Assembly (NCBI RefSeq): GCF_002114285.1
Contig: NZ_NEDJ01000001.1
Location: 1-64,000, forward strand
DNA: 64,000 bases
Reading direction: 5' to 3'
DNA from: Halorubrum ezzemoulense DSM 17463
Lineage (GTDB): Archaea > Halobacteriota > Halobacteria > Halobacteriales > Haloferacaceae
Both the position numbers and the translations under genes were made by a program. Positions within the stretch are counted from its first letter, which is position 1, and every line of letters starts with the position of its first letter. Shown in pieces: positions 35,691 through 45,274 of this stretch. The notes below the pieces were generated by a model. That model did not search any database, was not told the DNA's origin, and saw nothing but the letters and a program-made list of their open reading frames with translations.

Positions 35691-36443
35691 ATGCTCCGCG
35701 CGACGGGCGTGTCGCGGTCGTACGGCGACGAGAGAGTGTTCCGCGACCTCACGATCGACGTCGACGCGGGCGAGGTCGTCGCCGTCATCGGTCCCTCCGG
35801 CGTCGGCAAGACCACGCTGCTGCGGACGCTCGCGCTGTCGCTGGAGCCGGACGAGGGGACGGTGACGCTCGACGGGACCGACGCGTGGGCCGTCGACGAG
35901 TCGGCGCGGCTCGCGCTGCGCCGCCGCGTCGGGATGGTGTTCCAAGAGGCGAGCCTCTTCGGGGGATCGGTCGCCCGAAACGTCGAGTACGGGCTCCGGG
36001 TCCGCCGCTCGTGGAGCGAGCGGATCGCCTCGCTCTTCCGGCTGTCCGGCGCCGCCGACGCGGTCCACGAGTCGCTGGAGGTCGTCGGACTCGCAGACAA
36101 GACGGACCAGCCCGCCGACTCGCTCTCCGGCGGCGAGGCCCAGCGGGTGTCGTTCGCCCGCGCGCTGGCGTACGACCCCGACGCCCTCTTGCTCGACGAA
36201 CCAACCTCCGACCTCGACCCACGGAACACGGCCGTCATCGAGGAGGCGATCGGTGAGGCGAAAGCGCGGGGGATCGGCGTGGTCGTGGCGACCCACGACA
36301 TGCATCAGGCCGAGCGGGTCGCGGACCGCGTCGCGGTGCTGCTCGACGACGGGATCACGGAGATCGGTCCGACCGAGGAGATCTTCGACGACCCCGCCGA
36401 CGAGCGCACCCGGAAGTTCATCTCGGGCGAACTGGTGTACTAA
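35691..36443 (+). CDS. tupC: tungstate ABC transporter ATPase
   Basis: A 250-residue ABC ATPase. Walker A GPSGVGKTT, Q-loop VFQEASLFGGSVARNVEYGL, signature LSGGEAQRVSFARALA, Walker B ALLLDEPTSDLD and VVATHDMHQAERVADRV are all intact. It lacks the C-terminal TOBE domain of ModC-type ATPases, as expected for TupC, so metal sensing falls to the divergent TOBE regulator. Third gene of the tup operon. Repeat copy B follows about 65 bp after its stop. Confidence 0.94.
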   Translation: MLRATGVSRSYGDERVFRDLTIDVDAGEVVAVIGPSGVGKTTLLRTLALSLEPDEGTVTLDGTDAWAVDESARLALRRRVGMVFQEASLFGGSVARNVEYGLRVRRSWSERIASLFRLSGAADAVHESLEVVGLADKTDQPADSLSGGEAQRVSFARALAYDPDALLLDEPTSDLDPRNTAVIEEAIGEAKARGIGVVVATHDMHQAERVADRVAVLLDDGITEIGPTEEIFDDPADERTRKFISGELVY

Positions 36444-36508
36444 TTTGCGTCGAGGGGAGGCGGGAGATCGGTCGAATACAGCGATCCGGTCGGGTGATCG
36501 ACGACGCT

Positions 36509-36827
36509 GCGGTGAATACCTCCAAAGCCCCAGTCGCGAGGAGACGGTACGCCCGTTGTGCTCCTCGCTCGCTCCGCTCGCTGTGGTGCTTACATCGCCT
36601 CCCGCCTTCTCGCGACTGCCCCGTTGAGTCCCACCCCGCACAGCGACCGCACCTCACGGCTCCCCAGCCTCGTCGCTGGCACCCGTCGCTTCGCTCCGGG
36701 AGCCAGCAACTCCGGCGAGAATCGAAGATTCTCCGGCAGCCGGCGTTTCGCGCCGGCGACCTCGCGCGGGCGATTCGCGCCATACGGGCGCTCATCGGCA
36801 CGCGCCGCCACGCCGTTTGTTTATGAT
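36509..36827 (+). repeat. dispersed structured repeat, copy B
   Basis: Second full copy of the element at 30811-31100. The stem arms CTCCAAAGCCCCAGTCGCGAG (36520-36540) and CTCGCGACTGCCCC (36609-36622) keep their pairing and the C-rich internal loop, and the second hairpin (36671-36710) is conserved too. A region after it (36711-36800) differs from copy A and contains its own inverted repeats (AGAATCgaaGATTCT; GCCGGCG...CGCCGGC). The tail tttgtttatgattg matches the copy A tail in part. Copy B fills most of the 401-bp gap 36444-36844 between tupC and the HIT gene. Confidence 0.85.
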
Positions 36828-36844
36828 TGATCGACACCGCCGAG

Positions 36845-37396
36845 TTAGACGCCGAAGTCAAGTTCGACCGCCTCGCCCGCCTCGGCGTCTCCCGGATCGA
36901 CGACCGCGTCGTCGGCCGCGAAGCCCGCGTGGAGGTGGTCGTAGGTGCGGTCTATCGCCTCCACGATCACCTTCGTGGCGCCGGTGACGGGCATGAAGTT
37001 CGTGTCGCCGCTCCAGCGCGGGACGACGTGGGTGTGGAGATGGTCGATCGACCCCCCCGCGGCGTCGCCGCCAAGGTTCTGGCCCGTGTTGACGCCGTCG
37101 TGGTTCACGTCGCGGCGCAGCGCGGCGAGCGTCGCCGCCTTCAGCTTCGCGTGATCGAGGAGTGTCGCGTCGTCGAGGCCGGTCGGATCCTCGACGTGTG
37201 CGTCCGGGATCACCATCGCGTGACCGGGGTTGTACGGCGCGTTGTTCAGGAGGACGTAGTTGCGCTCGCTGCGGGCGACGACGCGCGCCTCGCGGGCGTC
37301 CTCGCGCTCGGGCAGGACGCAGAACGGGCAGCCGTCGATCGGGTCGGCGTCGCGCTCGACCCATTCGATCCGCCACGGCGCGAAGATCCGGTCCAT
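36845..37396 (-). CDS. HIT-family nucleotide hydrolase
   Basis: A 183-residue HIT-domain protein (Hint/FHIT-like), hydrolysing nucleotide phosphates or dinucleoside polyphosphates. The zinc-binding CPFC motif is near the N-terminus and the catalytic triad is in SIDHLHTHVVPRW (HxHxHxx with Ile/Val in the usual places). NHDGVNTGQNLG and ARVVARSERNYVLLNNAPYNPGHAMVIP complete the fold. Its ATG overlaps the stop of the methionine aminopeptidase gene (ATGA), so the two are cotranslated. Confidence 0.9.
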   Translation of the reverse strand: MDRIFAPWRIEWVERDADPIDGCPFCVLPEREDAREARVVARSERNYVLLNNAPYNPGHAMVIPDAHVEDPTGLDDATLLDHAKLKAATLAALRRDVNHDGVNTGQNLGGDAAGGSIDHLHTHVVPRWSGDTNFMPVTGATKVIVEAIDRTYDHLHAGFAADDAVVDPGDAEAGEAVELDFGV

Positions 37397-38304
37397 CAGT
37401 CGTCGAAGCCGTGGATGCCCGCGGTCGTCACCTCGACGCCGTCCTCGGTGACGAGCAGCGTGTGCTCCGCCTGACTCACGAGGGCGTCGTCGTCCTCCTT
37501 CAAGACGGGGTACCCCTTGATCGCGTTCGCCTGCTTCAGGCGACGAAGCGCCATCCCCGCCCGGTCCGTCTCCAGCCAGCGCGCCGCGAACGGGAGGTCG
37601 TCGAACGCCTCGATCTCTTCGAGCGCCTGCCGCGCCCGCCGGTCGCGCACGCTCGCGGAGCCCTGCTGCTCGAAGATCTGTTCGTCGGTCCCCTCGCCGA
37701 CCTTTCCGCGGCCGTCGGTGGCGAACGGCTCGATGGCGACCGCCTGCCCCGGCTCCAGCTCGACCGACCGGTCGACGCCGCGGTTCGGTACCGTGGGCCC
37801 GGTGTGGGCGTCGTAGCGCTGGACGCCGTGCCCGGAGAGGTTGAGGACGGGCGTGTAGCCGTAGCCGCGGATCACGTCTTCGATCGCCTGCCCGACGACG
37901 CCGACCTCGACGCCCGGCCCGGCCTCGTCGAGCGCGGCCTCCAGCGCCATCTCGGCGGCCTCGACGAGTTCGGGCGTCCCGCTGTGGTCGACCGTCACCG
38001 CGGCGTCGGCGATGTAGCCGTCGACGTGGACGCCGACGTCGAGACACACCATCTCCTCGCCGAACTCGGTCTCGTCGTCCCGACCCGGCGTCGCGTGCGA
38101 CGCCTCGGGGTCGACGCTGATGTTGACCGGGAACGCGAGGCCGGCCCCCTGCTCGCGGACGAAGTCCTCCGTCCACTCGGCAACTTCGAGGTGGGTCCGG
38201 CCCGGCTCGACCATCTCGCGGGCCTCGTTCATCGCCTCGACCAGCACCGCGCCGGCCTCGCGGTAGCTTTCGACCGCGTCCTCGTCCAGAGGTCCGTGAC
38301 TCAT
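37396..38304 (-). CDS. map: methionine aminopeptidase, type II
   Basis: Removes initiator methionine from nascent proteins. The 302-residue type II enzyme shows AFPVNISVDPEASHATP with the substrate-site histidine, the metal ligands in VCLDVGVHVDGYIADAAVTV, NLSGHGVQRYDAHTGPTVPN, AIEPFATDG and the archaeal/eukaryotic insertion (RDRRARQALEEIEAFDDLPFAARWL), then SQAEHTLLVTEDGVEV with the last Glu ligand. The ATG at 38304 fits the family N-terminus. First gene of an operon with the HIT protein. Confidence 0.95.
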   Translation of the reverse strand: MSHGPLDEDAVESYREAGAVLVEAMNEAREMVEPGRTHLEVAEWTEDFVREQGAGLAFPVNISVDPEASHATPGRDDETEFGEEMVCLDVGVHVDGYIADAAVTVDHSGTPELVEAAEMALEAALDEAGPGVEVGVVGQAIEDVIRGYGYTPVLNLSGHGVQRYDAHTGPTVPNRGVDRSVELEPGQAVAIEPFATDGRGKVGEGTDEQIFEQQGSASVRDRRARQALEEIEAFDDLPFAARWLETDRAGMALRRLKQANAIKGYPVLKEDDDALVSQAEHTLLVTEDGVEVTTAGIHGFDD

Positions 38305-38590
38305 GGCTCCGGCTTCGGCGAGGGCGCGCAAAGAGGTTGCGGAGGGCGGTCGACTACGCCCCGTTCGTGACCTCGACGTACCACGCGTCGCCGGTCGGGG
38401 TCGTCGTCTATCTCGCGAGCGTCCAAGGGCTCGTCCGCGTCGCTGAACGGGTCGCGACTCATGAGTCTGTCGTCGGGTCCCGCGGGAGTGTCTCCTGTCC
38501 CCAAGACGTTCGCGCGCCGGTCGTCGGTCGACGCTCCGCGCGAACATGTTCGCTCGAAGACGTAGGGGAACTGAGGGCGTCGGATCGGAC

Positions 38591-38902
38591 ATGTCGAGTA
38601 CACCCTCAGACCACGATCACGACGCGGACCCGGTGACCGACCACGTCCACGAGAATTCGTGGTCCGCGAACCTCGAAGGCCCCGAACACGCGGACGACCG
38701 GGATCTGCTCGTCCGACAGGCGATCGAAGCGGTCGAGCACACGGCCGCGGGCAACCACGTCAACCTCGTCACCCACGGCGACCACGGCCACCCGGAGACG
38801 TACCTCGTCGACGCGCTCGAATCGGAGCTCGGCGGCGACCTCGACTGGGAGTACATCGAGCAGTGCGGCTGCGGGGGTCACGTCGTCCGCGTCCGCGTCT
38901 GA
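38591..38902 (+). CDS. CGCGG-family putative rSAM-modified RiPP precursor
   Basis: A 103-residue protein whose C-terminus reads EQCGCGGHVVRVRV. The layout (acidic, His-rich leader; HENSWSANLEGPEHADD; VNLVTHGDHGHPETYL; terminal CGCGGHV) matches a haloarchaeal family described as CGCGG-type putative radical-SAM-modified ribosomal peptides. If correct, the C-terminal Cys/Gly cluster is the modified core. No radical SAM gene is in this window, so the modifying enzyme would be encoded elsewhere. The family assignment is from memory of the conserved words and should be checked. Confidence 0.75.
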   Translation: MSSTPSDHDHDADPVTDHVHENSWSANLEGPEHADDRDLLVRQAIEAVEHTAAGNHVNLVTHGDHGHPETYLVDALESELGGDLDWEYIEQCGCGGHVVRVRV

Positions 38903-38926
38903 GCCGACACCGGAAGGTCGGCGGAT

Positions 38927-41002
38927 CTACTCGCACTCTTCGGCCGCTCGCGGGAGCCACATCCGGACTACCGTGCCGGTCGGCTCACGGGTGTCGATCT
39001 CGAGGTCGCCGCCGGACTCCGTGACGATCCAGTGGACGAGCCAGAGGCCGAGCCCGCTCGCGTGTTCGAGCGCCGTCTCCCGCGCCTCCGAGAACACCGT
39101 CCGCTCGACCGGCGGGATGCCGGGGCCGTCGTCGGCCACGTCGAGCCGGCACCGGTCGCCGTCGGCGACGACCGTGGCCTCGACGTGCGGATCATCGTCG
39201 TCGTTGTGGACGACAGCGTTCTCCAGCACGTGCCGGACCGCGGACTCCAGCAGTTCGTCCGCGGCGACGACGGCGGAGTCGGGCACCGTCACCGTCACCG
39301 TCGCCCGCGGGAACGACGAGCCCAGCGACTCGCAGAGGCGGTCGACGAGTTCGGCGAGGTCGATCTCGGTCTTGTCGGCGTCGCTGTGCAGCGCGACATC
39401 GATCTCGCGCGCCTGATCGCTGAGGTGCGTCAGTGTCTGTACCTTCCGGTCGATGACGTCGAGGTACGGGTCGCCCTCCTCGTCGACGTGGTCGCGGAGC
39501 AGGTCGGCGTACCCGCCGATGACGTTGGTGTCGTTCTTCAGGTCGTGGCGCAGCACGCGGTTCAGAACCTGGAGCCGCTGTTCGTACCGCCGAGCCTCCG
39601 TCACGTCGGTTGCGGTGATGACGACCTCGCGCGCGTCCTCGAACAGCCGCTCGATCACCGTCTCGAACCGGCGCCAACTGCCGTCGCCCCGGGCGATCCG
39701 GTGCGTGATCGACTGGGGTTCGGCGCCCTCGAAGGCGCGCTCGAACGCCTGCTGCGCCTCGCGTCGGTCCTCCGGGTGGACCAGGTCGATCACAGGACGC
39801 CCCTCGATCGCCGCGGGAGCGTGACCGAGCAGGCGCTCAATCGAGGGGCTCACGTACCTGATCAGGCCGTCCTCGCCGCAGACCGCGATCACGTTCGGCG
39901 ACTTCTCGATGAGGGCGCGGTAGCGTCGCTGGAGCGTTTCCCGCTCGGTGACGTCGCGGAACAGCAGGACCGTCCCGCCGCGGGTCGTCCCCGGGCCGGT
40001 GATGTCGTGGACGTCAACCGTCAGGAACCGCGGCGCGGCGTCGTCGCCGCCGACGGTCACGCGGAACTCGTCGTCGGACGACGCTTCCCCCTCGTCGGAC
40101 CCCGCCTCCGTCACCGCGTCGACGACCGGCGGGGCGTCGGCGAACGCCTCGTCGGCGCGGGCGCCGAGTTCGGCGTCGGGAAACAGCGCCTGAGCCGGGT
40201 CGTTGCGATCGATCACCCGGCCGTCGGCGTCGCAGACGACCACGCCGTCGGAGAGATTCGCGAACACCGCGTCGCGGGCGATCGGCGACACGTCGAGCAG
40301 CCGGTACCGGAACACGACCCACGCCAGCAGCGCCGAGGTCCCGCTGAAGGCGATCGGCGTGAAGTCGACCACGCCGTCCGCCGGACCGACGAGCCCGAAG
40401 ATGCCGGCCGCGCCGAGCGCCGGCGGCGCGACGCCGGCGGCGAAGAGGAGGGCGGCCTGCCGGCGGAACACGCCGTCACGGGAGACCGCGGCGTAGCCGA
40501 GCACGCCGAAGGAGAACAGGTTGACCGCGTAGGTGTACCCGACGAATCCGAGCAGGGCGGGCGTCGGCGCGTAGCCGAGGAGGCGGTACCCGCCGGCGTC
40601 GACGAGCGAGGGGTCGGCGTAGAACAGCGGGTCGGCGCCGACCGTCAAGACGGCAACGGCGGTCGCGGCTGGGACGACCCAGAAGAGCGCGAACCGGCGG
40701 GGACCGAGCCACTCGGTCCGGTCGACGTACGAGAGGACGAAGGCGGGCCACGCGACCGCCAGCCCCGCGGTCCCGAGCCAGACGAGGCGGTTGAAAAGCA
40801 GCGTGGGACCGAGCGCGGTCGCCGACAGCTGCGCCGCGTACGCCAGCGACCAGACGCCGGCGCTGCCGGCGACGCCGACGAAACTCCACAGGAGCGCCCG
40901 GCCGCCGCGAGAACGGTTCGCGGCCGCGTACGCGGCGAATCCGAACGACGCGACGGCCGCGACGAGCAGCGGAACCGTGTACGGCGTCGGTTGCCACGCC
41001 AT
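38927..41002 (-). CDS. 7TM-PAS sensor histidine kinase
   Basis: A 691-residue membrane sensor kinase. The N-terminal 220 residues form seven hydrophobic helices (histidine kinase N-terminal 7TM region). Two PAS domains follow (VFANLSDGVVVCDADGRVIDRN and ALIEKSPNVIAVCGEDGLIRYVSPS), the second with a PAC-like ending WRRFETVIERLFEDAREVVITATDVTE. The HisKA-type box is NRVLRHDLKNDTNVIGGYADLL with phospho-His, and the ATPase has HVLENAVVHND (N box), DVADDGPGIPP (G1) and GLGLWLVHWIVTESGG (G2). It ends close to the convergent RiPP gene. The response regulator is not adjacent. Confidence 0.93.
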   Translation of the reverse strand: MAWQPTPYTVPLLVAAVASFGFAAYAAANRSRGGRALLWSFVGVAGSAGVWSLAYAAQLSATALGPTLLFNRLVWLGTAGLAVAWPAFVLSYVDRTEWLGPRRFALFWVVPAATAVAVLTVGADPLFYADPSLVDAGGYRLLGYAPTPALLGFVGYTYAVNLFSFGVLGYAAVSRDGVFRRQAALLFAAGVAPPALGAAGIFGLVGPADGVVDFTPIAFSGTSALLAWVVFRYRLLDVSPIARDAVFANLSDGVVVCDADGRVIDRNDPAQALFPDAELGARADEAFADAPPVVDAVTEAGSDEGEASSDDEFRVTVGGDDAAPRFLTVDVHDITGPGTTRGGTVLLFRDVTERETLQRRYRALIEKSPNVIAVCGEDGLIRYVSPSIERLLGHAPAAIEGRPVIDLVHPEDRREAQQAFERAFEGAEPQSITHRIARGDGSWRRFETVIERLFEDAREVVITATDVTEARRYEQRLQVLNRVLRHDLKNDTNVIGGYADLLRDHVDEEGDPYLDVIDRKVQTLTHLSDQAREIDVALHSDADKTEIDLAELVDRLCESLGSSFPRATVTVTVPDSAVVAADELLESAVRHVLENAVVHNDDDDPHVEATVVADGDRCRLDVADDGPGIPPVERTVFSEARETALEHASGLGLWLVHWIVTESGGDLEIDTREPTGTVVRMWLPRAAEECE

Positions 41003-41076
41003 CGATACCGGTAGGATGCGAGTAGTCGGTAAAAAGGGACCGAATCCTCTAACCAGTTCGAGCGGCGTCGATCCGT

Positions 41077-41544
41077 ATGCTCGAACCCGGCGACGACGCG
41101 CCCGCGATCACGCTCACCGACCACCGCGGCGAGACGGCCACCGTCGACCCGACCGCGGCCGGCCACACGGTGGTGTACTTCTACCCGCGCGCCGACACTC
41201 CCGGCTGTACCGCCGAGGCGTGCGGCTTCCGCGACGAGTGGGACGCGTTCGAGGACGCCGACATCGCCGTCGTCGGGATCAGCGACGACCCGGTCGAGGA
41301 CCTCGAACCCTTCGCCGAGGAGTACGACCTCCCCTTCACGCTCCTCTCGGACCCGGACGGCGCGGTGTCGAGCGCGTACGACTCCTACGGCGAGAAGTCG
41401 ATGTTCGGGAACACCTTCGACGGCGTGTTCCGGAACACGTACGTCATCGACGACGAGGGAACCGTCGTCTTGGCGTACGAGGGGGTCTCCCCCGAGGACC
41501 ACGCCGTCGAGATACTCGACGACATCCGCGCGCTCGACGGCTGA
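41077..41544 (+). CDS. Bcp/PrxQ-type peroxiredoxin
   Basis: Reduces hydroperoxides. The 155-residue protein has the peroxidatic cysteine at 44 and a resolving cysteine at 49 in ADTPGCTAEACGFRD, an arrangement typical of the atypical 2-Cys PrxQ group, with the conserved PRADT before it. DHRGETATV, VVGISDDPVEDLEPFAEEYDLPFTLLSDPDGAV and the C-terminal TYVIDDEGTVVLAYEG complete the thioredoxin fold. Its ATG is 74 bp from the divergent kinase gene. An unnamed thioredoxin probably regenerates it. Confidence 0.93.
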   Translation: MLEPGDDAPAITLTDHRGETATVDPTAAGHTVVYFYPRADTPGCTAEACGFRDEWDAFEDADIAVVGISDDPVEDLEPFAEEYDLPFTLLSDPDGAVSSAYDSYGEKSMFGNTFDGVFRNTYVIDDEGTVVLAYEGVSPEDHAVEILDDIRALDG

Positions 41545-41575
41545 TCGGGGCGGTCGACGCCGTCGAGGGCGACCG

Positions 41576-42490
41576 CTATCCCGACGGGCTGATCCCGGCG
41601 ACCGCGTCGGCGATCTCGCGGCGCTTCAGCAGGCCGAAGCCGAGGACGATGACCGCGAAGCCGGCGACGGTGAACGCCGTTACCGGCTCGGCGAGCAGCA
41701 GGGCGCCCGCGACGGTGGCGACGACCGGCACGACGTACGAGACGAGGTTGATCTCGAAGGGGCCGAGCCGGTCGAGCAGCGTGAAGTAGATGGTGTACGC
41801 CACCGCCGACGAGCAGAGCCCGAGGAACGCCAGCGCGAGGAGCGCGCGCGGCGCCGCGGCGGGGAGGCGCTGGCTCTCGCCGATCCCGAGGCTCAGTGCG
41901 TGGATGGCCAGCGCGCCGAACCCCATCGCCCACCCGGTGAGCGCGACGCTGGAGAACGACGTCTCGACGGTCCGGAGCCCGACGCTGCCGACCGCGACGG
42001 CGACGACGCCGATCGCGATCAGCCCGACGCCGACCGCGACGCCCCCGCCGAGGCTCGCGGGGTCCGGCTGTGCGACGAGGCCGACGCCGAGGAACGCGAG
42101 GACGACCCCGACCGCGCCGCGCGCGTCGAGGTCCGCCCCGCCGATCCACAGGGCGGCGACCGCCGCGGTCGCGATGGGGACGAGGCTGTAGGTGATCGAG
42201 GCGATGCCGCTCGTGGTGTACTGCTGGCCGACGAACAGCAGCGCGTTGTTCGCGGCCACGGAGAGTCCGCCGCTGAACCCGATCGCGGCGAGGTCGCCGC
42301 GCGTCCGCGGAAACGGACCGTCCTGCGTGACGAACACGTACGACAGCAGCGCCAGCGCGGCCACGTCGAACCGGTAGGCGGCGTACAACACCGGCGGATA
42401 GTAGTCGAGGCCGACCTCGATGGCGACGAACGATCCGCCCCACAGCAGGGCGAGGGTGAAGAACAGGAGGGCGTCTCGATACCGTGACAC
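41576..42490 (-). CDS. EamA-family (DMT) transporter
   Basis: A 304-residue membrane protein with about ten helices arranged as two EamA repeats. The first starts LLFFTLALLWGGSFVAIEVGLDYYPPVLYAAYRFDVAALALLS, the second LGLCSSAVAYTIYFTLLDRLGPFEINLVSYVVPVVATVAGALLLAEPVT. This signature pair is typical of drug/metabolite exporters (RhaT/YdcZ-like). The substrate is unknown. Convergent with the peroxiredoxin and separated by about 30 bp. Confidence 0.9.
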   Translation of the reverse strand: MSRYRDALLFFTLALLWGGSFVAIEVGLDYYPPVLYAAYRFDVAALALLSYVFVTQDGPFPRTRGDLAAIGFSGGLSVAANNALLFVGQQYTTSGIASITYSLVPIATAAVAALWIGGADLDARGAVGVVLAFLGVGLVAQPDPASLGGGVAVGVGLIAIGVVAVAVGSVGLRTVETSFSSVALTGWAMGFGALAIHALSLGIGESQRLPAAAPRALLALAFLGLCSSAVAYTIYFTLLDRLGPFEINLVSYVVPVVATVAGALLLAEPVTAFTVAGFAVIVLGFGLLKRREIADAVAGISPSG

Positions 42491-42622
42491 GGTCGACCGA
42501 ACGCGGGCCGCGGGTAAAGCGGTGTCCGTCGCGGCCCGGACCGCCGGTGCCGGCTCGTCCGGCCGTGACGCCGTGTCTGGAAGTCCCGACCCGTCCGGCG
42601 GGTCCGTCGCGCCGCGGCCCGC

Positions 42623-43669
42623 TCAGTAGCCGCGGACGATGAGGTAGTCCGCGGGGTCTTCGAGCAGGCTCCGAGAGCCGCTCTCGGGGAGCACTCCGAG
42701 GTGGTCCTTCGACCGCGCGGTGAGGTCCTCGGCGGTCTCGCGGGCGTACTCGATCGAGCCGACCTCTTCGAGGGCCGCGACCGCGTCGTCGATGGCCGCC
42801 TCGGTCACCGCCGCGGGCGTGTCGGCGTCAACGAGCCCGTCGACGTCGACTCCCTGTTGTCGGGCGTGGAGCGTGATGAGCGTCTCCTTCCCCTCCACGA
42901 GGTCGGAGCCGCGCTGCTTCCCGAGCTCCTCCGAGGGGACGGTGAGGTCGAGCACGTCGTCTTGGATCTGGAACGCGCGTCCGGAGTCGATCCCGTACTG
43001 ATACAGGGCGTCGACGACCGCCTCGTCGGCGCCGAGTAGGAGGGCGGGCGTCGCGGCCGAGGCGCCGTACAGCACCGCGGTCTTCAGCTCGACCATGTCC
43101 AAGTACTCGTCGGGGAGGATGTCGTCGCGGCTCTCGAAGGCGACGTCGAGGGCCTGCCCCTCGCAGATCTCGGTACAGGTCGACGCGAGCATCCGCATCG
43201 CTTCGAGCCCGTGTTGCGGGTCCGCGCCCGTCTCGGTCATGAACTCGAACGCTTTCGAGTAGAGGGTGTCGCCCGCGAGGATCGCCGTCGAGACGTCGTA
43301 CGCCTCGTGGACTGCCGGGACGCCCCGCCGGAGGTCGTCCTCGTCCATGATGTCGTCGTGGATCAGCGTGAACGACTGGATCACCTCGATGGCGACCGCG
43401 GCCCGCATCACGTCGACCTCGTCGCCGTCGAGCGACGGGAACGCGCGGAAGTCGGCGCCCATCGGCTCGGTGCCGGTGACCGCCTCAGCGGCCAGGGTCG
43501 TCACCGTCGGGCGGAGCCGCTTGCCGCCGGCCTCGAGGATGTATCGGGTGGCCTCGTACAGTCGCTCAGGCTCCTGGACCGGCAGCTCCTCGTCGATAGC
43601 GGCGTTGACGAGCTCACGCCGCTCGCGGATGGCGTCGAGCACCCGCGCCTCCTTCGTCTCGCTCGTCAT
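42623..43669 (-). CDS. idsA: polyprenyl (farnesyl/geranylgeranyl) diphosphate synthase
   Basis: Builds C15/C20 isoprenyl chains for archaeal lipids and carotenoids. The 348-residue protein has [15 protein letters not shown], the first Asp-rich motif [15 protein letters not shown] (Asp105-Asp106) and the second [11 protein letters not shown], with GKEKETL-like [11 protein letters not shown] between. Phe100, five residues before the first Asp, is the chain-length position and fits a C20 (archaeal type I) product. It overlaps the RNase J gene by 4 bp (ATGA), a haloarchaeal linkage. Confidence 0.94.
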   Translation of the reverse strand: MTSETKEARVLDAIRERRELVNAAIDEELPVQEPERLYEATRYILEAGGKRLRPTVTTLAAEAVTGTEPMGADFRAFPSLDGDEVDVMRAAVAIEVIQSFTLIHDDIMDEDDLRRGVPAVHEAYDVSTAILAGDTLYSKAFEFMTETGADPQHGLEAMRMLASTCTEICEGQALDVAFESRDDILPDEYLDMVELKTAVLYGASAATPALLLGADEAVVDALYQYGIDSGRAFQIQDDVLDLTVPSEELGKQRGSDLVEGKETLITLHARQQGVDVDGLVDADTPAAVTEAAIDDAVAALEEVGSIEYARETAEDLTARSKDHLGVLPESGSRSLLEDPADYLIVRGY

Positions 43670-45018
43670 TCGACGAGCTGGATCGTGGACCCGTTCTGCG
43701 TGACGTGGACGTCGCGTCCGAGCTTGTACCCCTGCGTCTTCGCGAGGTCGACGTACGGCGAGCGACCCTTGAGCGTCTGGTGGCCGGGAATGAGATGCTG
43801 CGGCTGGAGCGCCTGTAGCATCTCGTAGTGGCCCTCCTCGCGGAGGTGGCCGGAGACGTGGATGTCGTCGTAGAGGCGGGCGCCCTGCATCCGGAGCAGC
43901 TGTTCGGACTGGTAGCGCTGCCCCTCGTTGGTGGGTTCCGGGATGACGCTCGCGCTGAAGACGACCTTGTCGCCGTCGTCGATCTCGTAGGGGGTCTCGC
44001 CGCGGCCCATGCGGGTGAGCATCGCGCGCGGCTCGCCTTGGTGGCCCGTCACGATGGGGAGGAAATTGCCCTTCCCCTCCTTCATGATCCGCTTGAACGC
44101 GCGGTCGACCGACTTCCGGTGACCGTACATGCCGACGTCGCCCTGGAAGTCGACGAAGTCGAGCCGCTCGGCCGTACCGGAGTACTTCTCCATCGAGCGC
44201 CCGAGCAGGACCGGCTGGCGGCCGATCTCGCGGGCGTACTCGACGAGGGTCTTCACGCGGGCGATGTGCGAGGAGAACGTGGTGGCGATGATGCCGCCCG
44301 TGTAGTCCTCCATCGATTTCAGCGTGTCCTCGACGTGTTTCTTCGCGTACGACTCGGAGGGGGTCCGGCCCTTGCTCCCGGCGTTCGTACAGTCCTCGAT
44401 GTACGCGAGGACGCCCTCGTCCTGCCGGCCGATCTCGCGGAACCGGTCCATGTCGACCGGGTCGCCGATGACGGGGTCGTGGTCCAGGCGCTTGTCGAGG
44501 CCGTAGACCACCGCGCCCTCGGGCGTGTGGAGGACCGGGTTGATCGCGTCGATGATCGAGTGGGTGACGTTGACGAACTCTAGTTCGACCTGCTCGGAGT
44601 CGCCGATCGCCATCGACGCGCCGGGCTTCATCTTCACGAGGTCGTTGTCCACCTGGAACTTGCCCTCGTCTTCGATCTGCTGGCGCACCAGTTCGATCGT
44701 GTACGGCGCGGAGACGATCGGCGCGTCGTAGCGGTGGGCGAGCTTCGGGATCCCCGCGATGTGGTCGAGGTGCCCGTGGGTGGGGACGATCGCCTTGACG
44801 TCGCCTTCGAGTTCGCTCATCACCCGATCGTCCGGGATAGCGCCCATGTCGATCAGGTCGAGGCTGTGCATGCTCTCGGTCTCCACGTTGTCGTGGATGA
44901 GGACCTTACTGAGATTCAGGCCCATGTCGAAGATGACGATGTCCTCGCCCGCCCGGACCGCCGTCATCTGTCGACCGACCTCTTCGTAACCGCCGAGTGT
45001 CGCAATTTCGATTTCCAT
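43666..45018 (-). CDS. rnj: RNase J (metallo-beta-lactamase ribonuclease)
   Basis: A 450-residue 5'-3' exonuclease of the beta-CASP metallo-beta-lactamase family that degrades and matures RNA. The metal site [10 protein letters not shown] is present, with [23 protein letters not shown], the beta-CASP region [51 protein letters not shown] and the C-terminal [27 protein letters not shown]. The ATG at 45018 starts at [15 protein letters not shown]; longer starts are unconserved. It overlaps idsA by 4 bp, so the two form an operon. Confidence 0.94.
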   Translation of the reverse strand: MEIEIATLGGYEEVGRQMTAVRAGEDIVIFDMGLNLSKVLIHDNVETESMHSLDLIDMGAIPDDRVMSELEGDVKAIVPTHGHLDHIAGIPKLAHRYDAPIVSAPYTIELVRQQIEDEGKFQVDNDLVKMKPGASMAIGDSEQVELEFVNVTHSIIDAINPVLHTPEGAVVYGLDKRLDHDPVIGDPVDMDRFREIGRQDEGVLAYIEDCTNAGSKGRTPSESYAKKHVEDTLKSMEDYTGGIIATTFSSHIARVKTLVEYAREIGRQPVLLGRSMEKYSGTAERLDFVDFQGDVGMYGHRKSVDRAFKRIMKEGKGNFLPIVTGHQGEPRAMLTRMGRGETPYEIDDGDKVVFSASVIPEPTNEGQRYQSEQLLRMQGARLYDDIHVSGHLREEGHYEMLQALQPQHLIPGHQTLKGRSPYVDLAKTQGYKLGRDVHVTQNGSTIQLVE

Positions 45019-45274
45019 GGTGTTGTCGTGTTTGACGCCGTGGTCGGCGCCGGTCACTGAAACCCCGCAAGGAGCCGTCGGCGCTACGTCCTACCGCGCG
45101 TCGTTGAAGGCCCCGCTACGGCCGAGTCACCGCGACTCACCGTGTCCCGCGGGAGTGTGGTACATCGGCGTACTCCCGCGCACGTTAAAAACTCCCGGGT
45201 TCGGCCCCGCGGCGGGGATTCGCGCCCGAACTGGCCCCACAAAGGGTTTCACGCTCTCGATCGAACCCCCGGCG

